Positions 17,543 to 26,635 of a DNA stretch of 64,000 bases are shown in pieces (positions within the stretch are counted from its first letter, which is position 1; every line of letters begins with the position of its first letter). This stretch comes from Oceanospirillum sp047518265 (GTDB lineage Bacteria; Pseudomonadota; Gammaproteobacteria; Pseudomonadales; Halomonadaceae). Location: assembly GCA_047518265.1 (NCBI GenBank), contig JAKZRG010000031.1:62001-126000 (forward strand), given 5' to 3'. Under the pieces are notes generated by a model. The model searched no databases, was not told where the DNA came from, and saw only the letters and a program-made list of their open reading frames with translations. The position numbers were made by a program, and so were the translations under genes.

Positions 17543-18853
17543 GTGTTGAAACCGGTAAAAGTGGGTGTTTGTGGATTAGGTACCGTTGGTAGCGGTACGG
17601 TAAATGTATTGCGTCGTAACGCAGAAGAGATTGCCCGTCGTACTGGTCGCCCAATTATTGTAGAGCAGATTGGTGCCCGTCGTGACAATCCAAACTGTGA
17701 TACAACAGGTATTAACATTACCCGCGATATTTTTGATGTGGTTAGTAACCCTGAAATTGATGTTGTGGTTGAGCTGATTGGTGGTTATGACATCGCCCGT
17801 GAATTGGTATTAAAAGCCATCGCAAACGGCAAACATGTGGTCACGGCTAACAAAGCACTGATTGCAGTGCACGGCAATGAAATCTTTGCTGCTGCTCGTG
17901 AACAGGGTGTTGTTGTTGCATACGAATCTGCAGTAGCTGGCGGCATTCCCGTGATTAAGGGAATCCGTGAAGGTTTATCTGCTAATAAGATCAATTGGTT
18001 GGCTGGTATCATCAATGGTACGGGCAATTACATCATGACTCAGATGCGTGACTATGGTCGTGACTTCAATGATGTATTGAAAGAAGCTCAAGAACTGGGT
18101 TATGCAGAAGCTGATCCTACGTTTGATGTGGAAGGTATTGATGCGGCTCATAAGCTGACCATTTTGGCTTCTGTGGCGTTTGGTATTCCTCTACAGTTTG
18201 AAAAAGCTTATACAGAGGGGATCAGTAAGATTACTCCGCTGGATATCGAGCAGGCTGATGAGTTGGGTTATATCATCAAGCATTTGGGTATCGCGCGTCG
18301 TAATGACAAGGGTGTTGAACTGCGTGTTCACCCGACTCTGATCCCTAAAGATCGCCTGATCGCTAATGTACATGGCGTACTAAACGCCGTAATGGTACAA
18401 GGTGATGCAGTCGGGCCTACTATGTATTACGGCCCAGGTGCCGGTGCTGAACCTACGGCTTCTTCTGTTATTGCAGATATCGTGGATATTGCGCGTGGTT
18501 TAGACATTGATTATGCCAATCGTGTGCCACCGCTGGGCTTTACGGACGAAACGCTGGATCAAAATACACCGATCCTACCGATGGACGACGTGAATACTGC
18601 TTACTACCTGCGTATTCAGGCTGTTGACCGTCCGGGTGTATTGGCGAACATTGCTTCTATCCTGAGTGAAAAAGGTATCAGCATTGAAGCCATCATTCAG
18701 AAAGAAGCCAAAGAAAGTCAGTTGGTACCGATTATCCTGCTGACACATCAGACAAAAGAGCAGCAAATGAATGCGGCGATTGCTGATATTGAAGCTCTGG
18801 CTGATGTGAATGACGAAGTGGTTCGCATTCGTGTTGAAGGTCTGGATAGCTAA
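17543..18853 (+). CDS. hom: Homoserine dehydrogenase (with ACT domain)
   Basis: Reduces aspartate semialdehyde to homoserine with NAD(P)H, the branch point to Thr and Met. 436 residues from GTG 17543. The frame opens at 17504, but AGAGGG at 17533-17538 and the family N-terminus KPVKVGVCGLGTVGSGTV point to GTG 17543 or TTG 17546. The Rossmann motif GLGTVGSG is at about 10-17. Conserved AGGIPVIKGIREGL and IINGTGNYIM, the catalytic-domain Lys/Asp region (YAEADPTFDVEGIDAAHKL) and a C-terminal ACT domain (about 350-430, RIQAVDRPGVLANIASILSE) follow. The ACT domain implies feedback inhibition by threonine. thrC lies downstream behind a terminator and a structured spacer, so the two genes may be separately controlled. 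Confidence 0.95.
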   Translation: MLKPVKVGVCGLGTVGSGTVNVLRRNAEEIARRTGRPIIVEQIGARRDNPNCDTTGINITRDIFDVVSNPEIDVVVELIGGYDIARELVLKAIANGKHVVTANKALIAVHGNEIFAAAREQGVVVAYESAVAGGIPVIKGIREGLSANKINWLAGIINGTGNYIMTQMRDYGRDFNDVLKEAQELGYAEADPTFDVEGIDAAHKLTILASVAFGIPLQFEKAYTEGISKITPLDIEQADELGYIIKHLGIARRNDKGVELRVHPTLIPKDRLIANVHGVLNAVMVQGDAVGPTMYYGPGAGAEPTASSVIADIVDIARGLDIDYANRVPPLGFTDETLDQNTPILPMDDVNTAYYLRIQAVDRPGVLANIASILSEKGISIEAIIQKEAKESQLVPIILLTHQTKEQQMNAAIADIEALADVNDEVVRIRVEGLDS

Positions 18854-18866
18854 TCATTGGCTATAG

Positions 18867-18895
18867 GCCTAGACCTGTATAGGTTTAGGCTTTTT
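18867..18895 (+). terminator. Terminator after hom
   Basis: A GCCTAGACC / GGTTTAGGC stem (one G-T pair) with a 6-nt loop, then five T, directly after the hom stop codon. Confidence 0.8.
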
Positions 18896-18909
18896 GAATT
18901 AAATACAAG

Positions 18910-18981
18910 GCTCAGTGATTAAGTAGGGTGCTGCTCTATATAAGAGAACCCTCTTTAAGGTTTGATGATTAATCACTGAGC
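18910..18981 (+). promoter_or_regulatory. Structured element between hom and thrC (possible thrC leader)
   Basis: Perfect 13-nt inverted arms GCTCAGTGATTAA (18910-18922) and TTAATCACTGAGC (18969-18981) enclose 46 nt. These contain a second nested hairpin (AGGGT...ACCCT around CTCT...AGAG). It ends 88 nt before the thrC GTG. It could be a cis-regulatory RNA leader, a small RNA or a small palindromic repeat. No known riboswitch consensus was recognised. Confidence 0.45.
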
Positions 18982-19069
18982 ATTTCGGTTTTGACTGAGT
19001 GTTTCCTACAATGACAAACTTTTTGTTATTGGGAAAACAAAAGTCCCAGAAAATTAGACGAGAATCTCC

Positions 19070-20467
19070 GTGCGTTATATCAGTACTCGTGGCCAAGCGC
19101 CTGCTCTGAACTTTGAAGACGTTGTACTTACCGGTTTAGCCAGTGATGGTGGTTTGTATGTACCGGAAACTATCCCTCAGTTTTCTGCTGAAGAGATCGC
19201 TTCTTGGGCAGGTCTGTCGTATACCGAAATCGCTTATAAAGTGATGCATGCTTTTATCGGTGATGAGATCCCAGCAGATACTCTGAAGGCGATGATAGAA
19301 GATACTTACGGTACGTTTAAACACGATGCTGTAACGCCTCTGAAACAGCTGGATAACAATCACTATTTGTTAGAGCTGTTCCATGGCCCTACGTTGGCAT
19401 TTAAAGATGTTGCGCTTCAGATGCTGGGGCGTTTGCTGGATCATTTCCTAGGCAAGCGTAACGAGCATGCGGTTATCATGGGGGCGACTTCCGGTGACAC
19501 CGGTTCTGCTGCGATTGAAGGCTGTAAGCCTTGTGAGCATGTGGATATCTTTATTCTGCACCCACACAATCGTGTATCAGAAGTACAGCGTCGTCAGATG
19601 ACAACGGTGCAGGCGGATAACGTCTTTAATATTGCCGTAGAAGGTAACTTTGACGATTGTCAGGCCATTGTTAAAGATAGCTTTAATAATCAAGGTTTCT
19701 TAGGCGGTAATACTCGCTTAGTGGCAGTAAACTCCATTAACTGGGCGCGTATTATGGCTCAGATCGTTTACTACTTTGTTTCTGCTGTTGCTGTGGGTGT
19801 TGGTGCCCCAGGCCGTAAGGTCTCTTTCAGTGTACCTTCTGCTAACTTTGGTGATGTTTTTGCGGGCTACATGGCTTATAAAATGGGCCTGCCGGTAAAC
19901 CAGTTTGTTGTAGCGACAAATGCTAACGATATTCTGCACCGTGTGATTAGCAAAAACGATTTCAGCAAGCAGCCTCTGCTGCATACCCTATCGCCAAGTA
20001 TGGATATTGTGGTATCCAGTAACTTCGAGCGTTTGCTGTTTAGCCTGTATGATAATGACGGTGCAGCGGTTGAAGACCTATTGAATCGCTTTAATAATGA
20101 GCCTGTTCAATTGGATCAAGCCCGTTGGGATAAAGCCCGTGAGTTGTTTGATAGTTTAAGTGTGAATGATGACACCACTATCGATGTGATCAAAGAAGCC
20201 TTTGAACGTACCGGTGAGCTGTTAGATCCTCATACTGCAACGGGTTACCGTGCGGCAGAGACCTGTAACCGGGATCAGTCTGTACCTATGATCACGCTGG
20301 CTACGGCTCATCCTGCTAAATTTGAACAAGCTATCGTTAAAGCGGGTTTTGAAGGGGCGCCTTTGCCGCCTCATATGGCAGATCTACTGGAGCGCGAAGA
20401 GCGTTACTCTGTACTGCCAGCGGATGCAGAAGCCATCCAACAGTTTGTTGTTAAGCATAAGCGCTAA
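19070..20467 (+). CDS. thrC: Threonine synthase
   Basis: PLP enzyme converting O-phosphohomoserine to threonine. 465 residues, the long gammaproteobacterial/yeast-like class. The start is GTG 19070 (MRYISTRGQAPALNFEDV fits the family). The PLP lysine is Lys112 in GPTLAFKDVALQ. Other conserved motifs are GATSGDTGSAA (about 138-148), FILHPHNRVSEVQRRQM, SINWARI and PSANFGDVFAGY, the last holding the phosphate-binding region. It follows hom, completing the homoserine-to-threonine route except thrB, which is not in the window. Confidence 0.96.
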   Translation: MRYISTRGQAPALNFEDVVLTGLASDGGLYVPETIPQFSAEEIASWAGLSYTEIAYKVMHAFIGDEIPADTLKAMIEDTYGTFKHDAVTPLKQLDNNHYLLELFHGPTLAFKDVALQMLGRLLDHFLGKRNEHAVIMGATSGDTGSAAIEGCKPCEHVDIFILHPHNRVSEVQRRQMTTVQADNVFNIAVEGNFDDCQAIVKDSFNNQGFLGGNTRLVAVNSINWARIMAQIVYYFVSAVAVGVGAPGRKVSFSVPSANFGDVFAGYMAYKMGLPVNQFVVATNANDILHRVISKNDFSKQPLLHTLSPSMDIVVSSNFERLLFSLYDNDGAAVEDLLNRFNNEPVQLDQARWDKARELFDSLSVNDDTTIDVIKEAFERTGELLDPHTATGYRAAETCNRDQSVPMITLATAHPAKFEQAIVKAGFEGAPLPPHMADLLEREERYSVLPADAEAIQQFVVKHKR

Positions 20468-20560
20468 TAAAGGCTTATTTCGATGAGTTATCAGTGACTC
20501 AATCTCCTTTTTCGTTTGAGAGAGGATCGGAATAGCGATGAATTGATACAATGCATCATA

Positions 20561-20587
20561 AAAAGGGAGCCAATGGCTCCCTTTTTT
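20561..20587 (+). terminator. Terminator after thrC
   Basis: AAAAGGGAGCC-AAT-GGCTCCCTTTT followed by TT: a perfect 11-bp stem. Its position shows that the next gene cannot begin at the upstream end of its open frame (20516). Confidence 0.9.
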
Positions 20588-20632
20588 GTTAGTAATAGAG
20601 GCGTTTTCTCTGGGCTAACAAAAGATACTGTG

Positions 20633-22501
20633 ATGTTGATAAATGAATCCTCGAAAGTGACCCGTGGTCAGATTGCAACTTGGTTGGGCTGGTATGGGGT
20701 TTGGACCTCGTTACTGGTTGCGCTGATTTTCTTCCGATTTGCGGCGTATATGCCGATACCTGAAACTGGCTTGGGTTGGGGGTATTTACTCAGCACTTGG
20801 TTAGGGCAGGCCGCTTTTTTAGCATTTTTGCCTAGCTTATTTATTCTTCTTTTACTTATTTTGCATCCGGCCAAACGTCTATTAACCGGACTGGCAGTAT
20901 GTTCGTCCTCTTTGGTACTGACGTTACTGATTCTCGACAGTTTTATTTTTGACCAATATCGCTTTCACATTAATGCTTTTGTGATCGATCTGATTTTGAA
21001 TGACAGTGATGGTCAAATTTTTGATTTCTCTTTGACCTCCAAGTTAATGGCTGTAGGAGGGGGACTGTTTGTTCTTCTCGTACAGGGAGGAGCAGCGGCC
21101 TATTTTTGGAAAAAACTGCCGGATATCCGCCGGGCACGAAAAGGCGGTGTGTTTAGCCTTATTCTTGTACTGAGCTTCGTTTCTAGCCATCTAATACATG
21201 TTTATGCTGATGCTCTCTATCTCTTTGATGTGACCAGTAAGGGACGATTCTTCCCTATGAACTATCCGGCAACAGCCAGAAGTCAGTTGGCTAGTTGGGG
21301 GATTTCTGATCCAGTGGCCGCAGAGAAAAACAAGCTATTGAAAGAGGCCAAAGGTACACTGAATTATCCAAAAGCCCCTTTGCAATGTGAAGTTGAAGGT
21401 CAGCCTTATAACGTTCTGGTTATTACGATTGATTCATGGCGTTATGATACGGCGGATGCTGAGATAACTCCCAATGTAGCTGCTTTTTCAAATCAGTATG
21501 CCAGTCGTTTTGAAGATCATCATAGTGGTGGACATGGCACACGAACAGGCATTTTCTCGATGTTTTATGGCTTGCCTGGTACTTATTGGAGCGCAGTGAA
21601 AAATGCGGCAACGCCTCCCGTTATGATACAGGCTTTCCAGAAACAAGATTATGACTTTGGTATTTTTGCTAGTGCGAAGCTGACCAAGCCTGCTTTTGAT
21701 AAAACCGTATTTGCCTCCATTCCAGATTTGAGAACTCATACGTATGCTAAGGATGCACCCAAAAGGGATATTAAGTTAACAGAGGAGTGGTTATCTTGGC
21801 TGGATAAACAACAAGCTTCCGATAAGACTCAGCCCTTTTTTGGTTTCCTGTTTTACGATGCCGCTCATGCTTATGATTATCCCGATGATTACCCCGAGTA
21901 CTTTTCTCCTATCTGGCAAGAAGTTAATTACTTGGCGCTTAATAACGACTTTGATCCTGAGCCCTATGTTAATCGTTATAAAAATTCGCTGCACTTTACT
22001 GATAGCCTGATTGGCCGTGTTTTAGATGATCTTAAGCAACGTGAGTTACTGGACGATACGGTTGTGGTGATTACTTCTGATCATGGTCAGGAGTTTAATG
22101 ATACAGGGAAGAACTATTGGGGCCACGGCGGTAACTTCAGTAAATATCAGGTTCAAGTGCCTCTTATGATCTCTGTACCGGGACGCCAGCCTGAATTCAT
22201 CAATAAGCGTACCAGTCACTTTGATATGGTGCCTACATTGTTAACCGAGGTTTTAGGCTGTAGCAATCCAGGTAGCGATTACAGTAGTGGCGATAATCTA
22301 TTCAATCGAGATCATCGAGAATGGCTGATTTCAGGTGGCGTAAATAATTACAGTATTATTGAACCGGAGCAGATCACGGTGAAATACCATGCGGGTAATT
22401 ATGAAATTATTAAACCTGATTATAACGAACACCCAGAAGGGAAATTAAACTTGCCAGTGGTTAAGCAAGCAATGAATGAGATGAGTCGGTTTTTTAAATA
22501 A
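20633..22501 (+). CDS. yejM: Inner-membrane DUF3413/sulfatase-fold protein (YejM/PbgA/LapC-like)
   Basis: 622 residues from ATG 20633; longer forms would cross the thrC terminator. About five hydrophobic segments lie within residues 15-205 (DUF3413). An alkaline-phosphatase/sulfatase-fold periplasmic domain follows (about 255-610). Segments parallel E. coli YejM: FRFAAYMP, LIDSEVF-like LILDSFIF and SHLIHVYADALY. Unlike E. coli YejM, which is catalytically degenerate, this protein has the full ligand set of the fold: Asp267 (TIDSWRYD), Thr303 in GGHGTRTG, Asp483-His484 (TSDHGQE) and a following GHGGNFS. In Enterobacteria YejM restrains LPS synthesis by binding LapB. Whether this homologue signals, transfers a lipid head group or both is open. 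Confidence 0.82.
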   Translation: MLINESSKVTRGQIATWLGWYGVWTSLLVALIFFRFAAYMPIPETGLGWGYLLSTWLGQAAFLAFLPSLFILLLLILHPAKRLLTGLAVCSSSLVLTLLILDSFIFDQYRFHINAFVIDLILNDSDGQIFDFSLTSKLMAVGGGLFVLLVQGGAAAYFWKKLPDIRRARKGGVFSLILVLSFVSSHLIHVYADALYLFDVTSKGRFFPMNYPATARSQLASWGISDPVAAEKNKLLKEAKGTLNYPKAPLQCEVEGQPYNVLVITIDSWRYDTADAEITPNVAAFSNQYASRFEDHHSGGHGTRTGIFSMFYGLPGTYWSAVKNAATPPVMIQAFQKQDYDFGIFASAKLTKPAFDKTVFASIPDLRTHTYAKDAPKRDIKLTEEWLSWLDKQQASDKTQPFFGFLFYDAAHAYDYPDDYPEYFSPIWQEVNYLALNNDFDPEPYVNRYKNSLHFTDSLIGRVLDDLKQRELLDDTVVVITSDHGQEFNDTGKNYWGHGGNFSKYQVQVPLMISVPGRQPEFINKRTSHFDMVPTLLTEVLGCSNPGSDYSSGDNLFNRDHREWLISGGVNNYSIIEPEQITVKYHAGNYEIIKPDYNEHPEGKLNLPVVKQAMNEMSRFFK

Positions 22502-22511
22502 TCGATTCGTC

Positions 22512-22527
22512 ATACCAATCCCGATAA
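22512..22527. repeat. Solo copy of the ATACCAATCCCGATAA repeat arm
   Basis: This 16-nt sequence is identical to the left terminal arm of the element at 29994-30095. It lies just after the yejM stop codon, without a matching inverted arm nearby. Confidence 0.55.
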
Positions 22528-22594
22528 CCTCTTATAGCCAAAATGCTTTTATTTAGGTGCTTAGGTTAAACATTAAAATTATAGAGGTACCCCA

Positions 22595-24373
22595 GTGCAA
22601 CTACGGCAGCGTCCTATATCTGACGGGATTTTTGAACAAGCTCTAGGGCTTGGATTATCACCTTTATTAGCTCGGATATTAGCGGGGCGTTTGCCAACGT
22701 TTACTGGCCCATTGGAAAGTTTAACCCGGCCTGGACTTGCTTATATCGAGCGACCGGAAAAGCTCAAACATGCTGAAAAAGCGGCTAAGCGTATCGCTTT
22801 GGCTATTCAAAATGGTGAGACCGTTGGAATTTTAACGGATTACGATGTTGATGGTATTACCTCTCATGCGGTGATCTATCGGGCCTTAACTGAGTTATAT
22901 CAACATCCGGTGGAAAAAATTCAAAGCCTTATCGGTCATCGATTACAGGATGGTTATGGGGTAAGTGCTGGATTGGTTGCGCGTATTTTACAGCAGGAGA
23001 CATTGCCAGATCTCATTATTACGGCGGATTGTGGTTCTAGTGATGAGGCGCGCTTGGTGCTGCTTAAGCAAGCAGGTATTGATGTTGTTGTGACGGATCA
23101 CCATGCTTTGCCCGCGGAAGGCCCCCCTATGTCCGCCTTTGCTATGGTAAACCCTACACAAGATGACTGTGATTACCCAGATGCCACTATTGCAGGTTGT
23201 ATGGTGGCCTGGTTAGTCATGTCTTCAGTGCGTAGCGAATTGATTAAACAGGGTTTATTGCCTGATTCAACAGCAAAGTTGGGCTTTCTATTATCCTATG
23301 TTGCTTTGGGTACAGTGGCTGATTGTGTCTCTTTAGGGGAGAGTGCCATTAATCGGGCTGTGGTAAAAACAGGGCTATCATTGATCAATCGATTTGATCA
23401 ACCTTGCTGGCGAGCGGTGAGAAAATTACTGAAAAAAGAGGATCAGCTTTTTAGTGCTGATGTATTAGGTTTTCAGCTCGGGCCAAGAATTAATGCCAGA
23501 GGACGTTTGGATGACCCCTATGCGGCATTGCACTTTATATTAGCGACTCAAGACCATCAGGCCGAACATTATTTGGCAATCCTCGATCAGGATAATGAGG
23601 ATCGAAAAAGCATTGAACAGCAGATGACCCAAGAAGCGGTTCAATTAGCGAAACAACAAGTGGCAGAAGGTTTAGATGCGCTTAGTCTCTTTTTACCAGA
23701 TGGCCATGCGGGTGTACAGGGCATTGTTGCTTCCAGAATAACGCAAAAAACCGGTAAGCCATCCATTGTTTTATGTCCTTCATTGAATCCAGATCACCTA
23801 TCAGGTTCGGCCCGTAGTGTTGATCAAATCCATGTTCGCAATGCTTTACAACAAGTGCATGATAGTGATCCTGATTTACTGGTAAAGTTTGGTGGCCATA
23901 AAGGCGCTGCAGGTTTAACTTTGTGGAAAGAACGTTATCAAGACTTTTTACAACTGTTTGATTTAGCAGTAAAAGAGCAAATAGGTGATCAAAGCCTACA
24001 ACCGGTTATTTGGGTGGATGGAGAGTTACCTTCAGAGCAAATATCTCAAGCAACCTGGCAAGAATTACAACTGTTGCAACCCTACGGCAGAGAATTTGAT
24101 GGTGCCTGCTTTCAAGGGGTGTTTTATGTCGAGCAGCTCAAGGTAATCGGCGCGGATCAAACCCATGTGCAGTTATTGCTCAGCGATCACCAGAAAAAAA
24201 ATAGTTTTAGAGCCATCTGGTTTAAAGCGTTAGCAGGTGGGCAAATGCTGAACTTTATTGAAGGTGATTATATTCAGATGGCTTATCAGTTAAATCTGAA
24301 TCACTTTAGAGGTCGCACCCAACTACAGCTGATGGTGGAATGGGCGGAAAAGCAGAACCTTAACGGAGCTTGA
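22595..24373 (+). CDS. recJ: Single-stranded-DNA-specific exonuclease RecJ
   Basis: 5'-3' ssDNA exonuclease of the RecF pathway, mismatch repair and base-excision repair. 592 residues, compared with 577 in E. coli. The start is GTG 22595 with AGAGG about 8 nt upstream. DHH-superfamily motifs are present in order: LTDYDVDGITSHA (about 80-92), DCGSSDEA, TDHHALP (Asp168-His169-His170), GPRINARGRLDDP and, in the DHHA1 domain, FGGHKGAAGLT (about 431-441). A C-terminal OB-like region follows (about 465-590). It is the last gene of the xerD-dsbC-hom-thrC-recJ neighbourhood, separated from thrC by the inserted yejM-like gene. Confidence 0.95.
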   Translation: MQLRQRPISDGIFEQALGLGLSPLLARILAGRLPTFTGPLESLTRPGLAYIERPEKLKHAEKAAKRIALAIQNGETVGILTDYDVDGITSHAVIYRALTELYQHPVEKIQSLIGHRLQDGYGVSAGLVARILQQETLPDLIITADCGSSDEARLVLLKQAGIDVVVTDHHALPAEGPPMSAFAMVNPTQDDCDYPDATIAGCMVAWLVMSSVRSELIKQGLLPDSTAKLGFLLSYVALGTVADCVSLGESAINRAVVKTGLSLINRFDQPCWRAVRKLLKKEDQLFSADVLGFQLGPRINARGRLDDPYAALHFILATQDHQAEHYLAILDQDNEDRKSIEQQMTQEAVQLAKQQVAEGLDALSLFLPDGHAGVQGIVASRITQKTGKPSIVLCPSLNPDHLSGSARSVDQIHVRNALQQVHDSDPDLLVKFGGHKGAAGLTLWKERYQDFLQLFDLAVKEQIGDQSLQPVIWVDGELPSEQISQATWQELQLLQPYGREFDGACFQGVFYVEQLKVIGADQTHVQLLLSDHQKKNSFRAIWFKALAGGQMLNFIEGDYIQMAYQLNLNHFRGRTQLQLMVEWAEKQNLNGA

Positions 24374-24713
24374 GTAATCAACCTAATTTTTAACGTCTCG
24401 ATGTTAAATATTTATTTAAAATGAATATTTTTTCTTTTATCACAATTTGTAAAAAAAAGACCATTTGTAATAGGCCTGTAAGAAAAAAAATCTGTTGCTG
24501 CTGGCGGACTTGATACCTAACACAGGTCAAAACTCAGCAAAATGATGTTAAAAAGGGCTGATTTGACTATTGCCATGCGCGCGCAGGATGTTTAAAGTAG
24601 CCCCTGCGATTGAAACAATAAAGGTTTACGGTTGGCTGGTGATGCCGGCCAGACCACAAAAAAATTTCTGCATTATTTGCAGAGCGATTGAGTAGAGAAA
24701 GGAAATTAACAAA
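24374..24713 (+). other. Long AT-rich leader/promoter region of the porin gene
   Basis: 340 nt without a gene. The first part is A/T-rich with A and T tracts (24395-24500), suiting an UP-element or curved DNA. It contains a repeated ATTTGTAA, and TTGTAA...TAATAG is a possible poorly spaced promoter. A small inverted repeat CTGCA-TTATT-TGCAG lies at about 24669-24683, shortly before the ribosome site. A strong AAAGGAAA site precedes the porin ATG. Confidence 0.35.
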
Positions 24714-25640
24714 ATGAAAAAGACTCTGATTGCTACCGCTATTGCTGGTGCCATGAGCTTCACCGCTGTTGCTCAAGCTGCAGAAGTAGATTATGACCTG
24801 TACGGTTCCCTACGTGTTAAAGCTGTAAACGTAGACGGTGGCGAGCTGGATATTGCTGATAACTCTTCCCGTATCGGTATCAAAGCAACTACTGAGCTGA
24901 ACAGCGGCGTTACTGCTCTGGTTCGTTTTGAAACTTACGTAAACACTGAAACTGGTGATTTCGGCGCTAGCTCTGCTGGTAAAGGTCGTCTAGCTTACAT
25001 CGGTGCTACTGGTGACTTCGGTACTGTTACTGCTGGTCGTCAGTGGACTCCTCAGTACCTGTGGACTTCTGGTAAAGTTGATCTGTTAGACCACGGTTCT
25101 AACCCAACTCACAGCTATTCTATTGCTGGTCGTCAAGGTAACACTGTTGCTTATATCACTCCAGACATGGGCGGCTTACAAGCTGCAGCAGTACTGGTAG
25201 CTCGTGATGGTCAAGGTGTTGATCTGGGTAATACTGGTGATGACGCTGATGCGTATAACCTAGCGGTACACTACGCTGCTGATAACTTCAGCGTTGGTGC
25301 TGCGACTCTGATTTACAACGGTACTGTTGACGAAACTTACACTGCTGTTGCTGCTAGCCTGAACTTGGGCGCTGCAACTGTTGCTGCTGAGATGACTTCT
25401 AATGGTATCGATGATGAAGATACTTTCGAAGTTGCAGGTTCTATGGGTCTGACTGATGACCTGAAAGTACTGGCTAACTTTGTAAGCTTTGAAGATGGTA
25501 CTCAAGTTGCTGCTGAAGCACAGTACAAGCTGGGTGCTAAGTCTCGCGTAGCTGTATCTGCAGTTGTTGCTGATGACGACGCTATCGATGCTGGCGATTC
25601 TGCTGATTCTGTAGCTGTTAGCTGGCGTGTAGACTTCTAA
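24714..25640 (+). CDS. Outer-membrane general porin (Gram-negative porin family)
   Basis: 308 residues. A signal peptide of about 22 residues ends AQA-AEVDYDLYGSLRV, the usual first strand of Porin_4-type porins. The rest is rich in alternating hydrophobic/polar strands (for example RLAYIGATGDFGTVTAGRQW, the conserved L3-adjacent GRQ region). It ends in Phe (WRVDF), the beta-barrel assembly signal. Loops are rich in Asp and Gly, fitting a marine, cation-tolerant pore. The codon choice is strongly biased, as for a highly expressed gene. It has a long leader, a strong ribosome site and a strong terminator, so it is monocistronic. Pore selectivity cannot be told. Confidence 0.93.
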   Translation: MKKTLIATAIAGAMSFTAVAQAAEVDYDLYGSLRVKAVNVDGGELDIADNSSRIGIKATTELNSGVTALVRFETYVNTETGDFGASSAGKGRLAYIGATGDFGTVTAGRQWTPQYLWTSGKVDLLDHGSNPTHSYSIAGRQGNTVAYITPDMGGLQAAAVLVARDGQGVDLGNTGDDADAYNLAVHYAADNFSVGAATLIYNGTVDETYTAVAASLNLGAATVAAEMTSNGIDDEDTFEVAGSMGLTDDLKVLANFVSFEDGTQVAAEAQYKLGAKSRVAVSAVVADDDAIDAGDSADSVAVSWRVDF

Positions 25641-25670
25641 TCAATCCTGATTAGAACGCTCTAACGCATA

Positions 25671-25705
25671 AACGCTGATTTGGCTTTGCCTATCAGCGTT
25701 TTTTT
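25671..25705 (+). terminator. Terminator after the porin gene
   Basis: An AACGCTGAT / ATCAGCGTT perfect 9-bp stem with a 12-nt loop, then a T run. Confidence 0.9.
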
Positions 25706-25778
25706 ATGTCTGCTTTTCCCTTCCTTGAAAATCCAGTAAGATGCCACGCCTTGCCGCAATCCCATATGTGAGGTTATT

Positions 25779-26600
25779 TTGGCTGCTCCTCGTCCTAAAA
25801 TTACAACTGATAAGATCTTTGATGGTTTGGCTGAGAAGTTTCGTCGTAATGTCTATGGCACGACCAAGGGTTGGTTGCGCCAGCAGATCTTATATCAGGA
25901 TCTTCAACAGGTGCCTTTTCTAAATAATGAATCTGCTAATCAGCAGTCAGTATCTGTTTTAGATGTGGGTGGTGGTTTAGGGCAAATTTCGGATTGGTTG
26001 GCACAGCAGGGGCATCAGGTTTCTTTCTGTGAACCCGCATCAGATATGAGAGCAGAAGCTGAGGCTCTATTTTCTAGCCAGCAAGCGGAGCAAAACTATC
26101 TGTCACCTGTGGATGTTTACGATTATAAACTGCAGGAAATTATAGGAAAATTACCACAGTCCGATCTTGTCGTGTGTCATGCGGTACTTGAATGGCTGCA
26201 TGAGCCTCACCTAGCCTTACCGCACTTGGCTGATATGATGAAAGATCAGGGCTGGTTATCACTGATGTTCTTTAATGAACACGGATTACGTTTCAGTAAT
26301 ATTGTCAAAGGTAACTATGACAAAGCTCTGAGAGATACTTTGGATGGTACAGGGCAGCGGTTACGTCTAACTCCTATTAGTCCACAAGATCCTGATACTG
26401 TGATAGAGGGCTTAAAAGCGGAGGGTTTAGAGATTGTCTCTGTGGCGGGTATTCGTATCTTTAATGACTACCTTAGGGATAAAGACCCTAGTGAAGACGA
26501 TCTTGCCAAGGTACAGGAGCTGGAATGGCGCTATTGCCACCAAGATCCTTACTGGCGTTTAGGGCGTTATATTCATGTGATTGCCCGTAAATCTTCGTAA
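25779..26600 (+). CDS. cmoM: tRNA 5-carboxymethoxyuridine methyltransferase CmoM
   Basis: SAM-dependent enzyme that methylates cmo5U34 of certain tRNAs to mcmo5U. 273 residues. The start is TTG 25779 with GAGG about 5-6 nt upstream; no in-frame ATG exists before the conserved part. The signature FDGLAEKFRRNVYGTTKGWLR, cited as AEKFRRNVYGTTKG, is diagnostic of CmoM (SmtA). SAM motif I is VLDVGGGLGQ (about 65-74), and HAVLEWLHEPH and LSLMFFNEHG follow, then WRYCHQDPYWRLGRYIHV near the C-terminus. First gene of a four-gene methyltransferase run in the same direction with rsmC, cmoA and cmoB. Confidence 0.92.
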   Translation: MAAPRPKITTDKIFDGLAEKFRRNVYGTTKGWLRQQILYQDLQQVPFLNNESANQQSVSVLDVGGGLGQISDWLAQQGHQVSFCEPASDMRAEAEALFSSQQAEQNYLSPVDVYDYKLQEIIGKLPQSDLVVCHAVLEWLHEPHLALPHLADMMKDQGWLSLMFFNEHGLRFSNIVKGNYDKALRDTLDGTGQRLRLTPISPQDPDTVIEGLKAEGLEIVSVAGIRIFNDYLRDKDPSEDDLAKVQELEWRYCHQDPYWRLGRYIHVIARKSS

Positions 26601-26635
26601 ATAATTTACCTACATTATCCGTTAAGAGAAATATT

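Noticed and set aside
20516..20632. Upstream extension of the YejM-like gene
   Set aside because: It runs through a perfect thrC terminator hairpin (20561-20587), so it is not coding.
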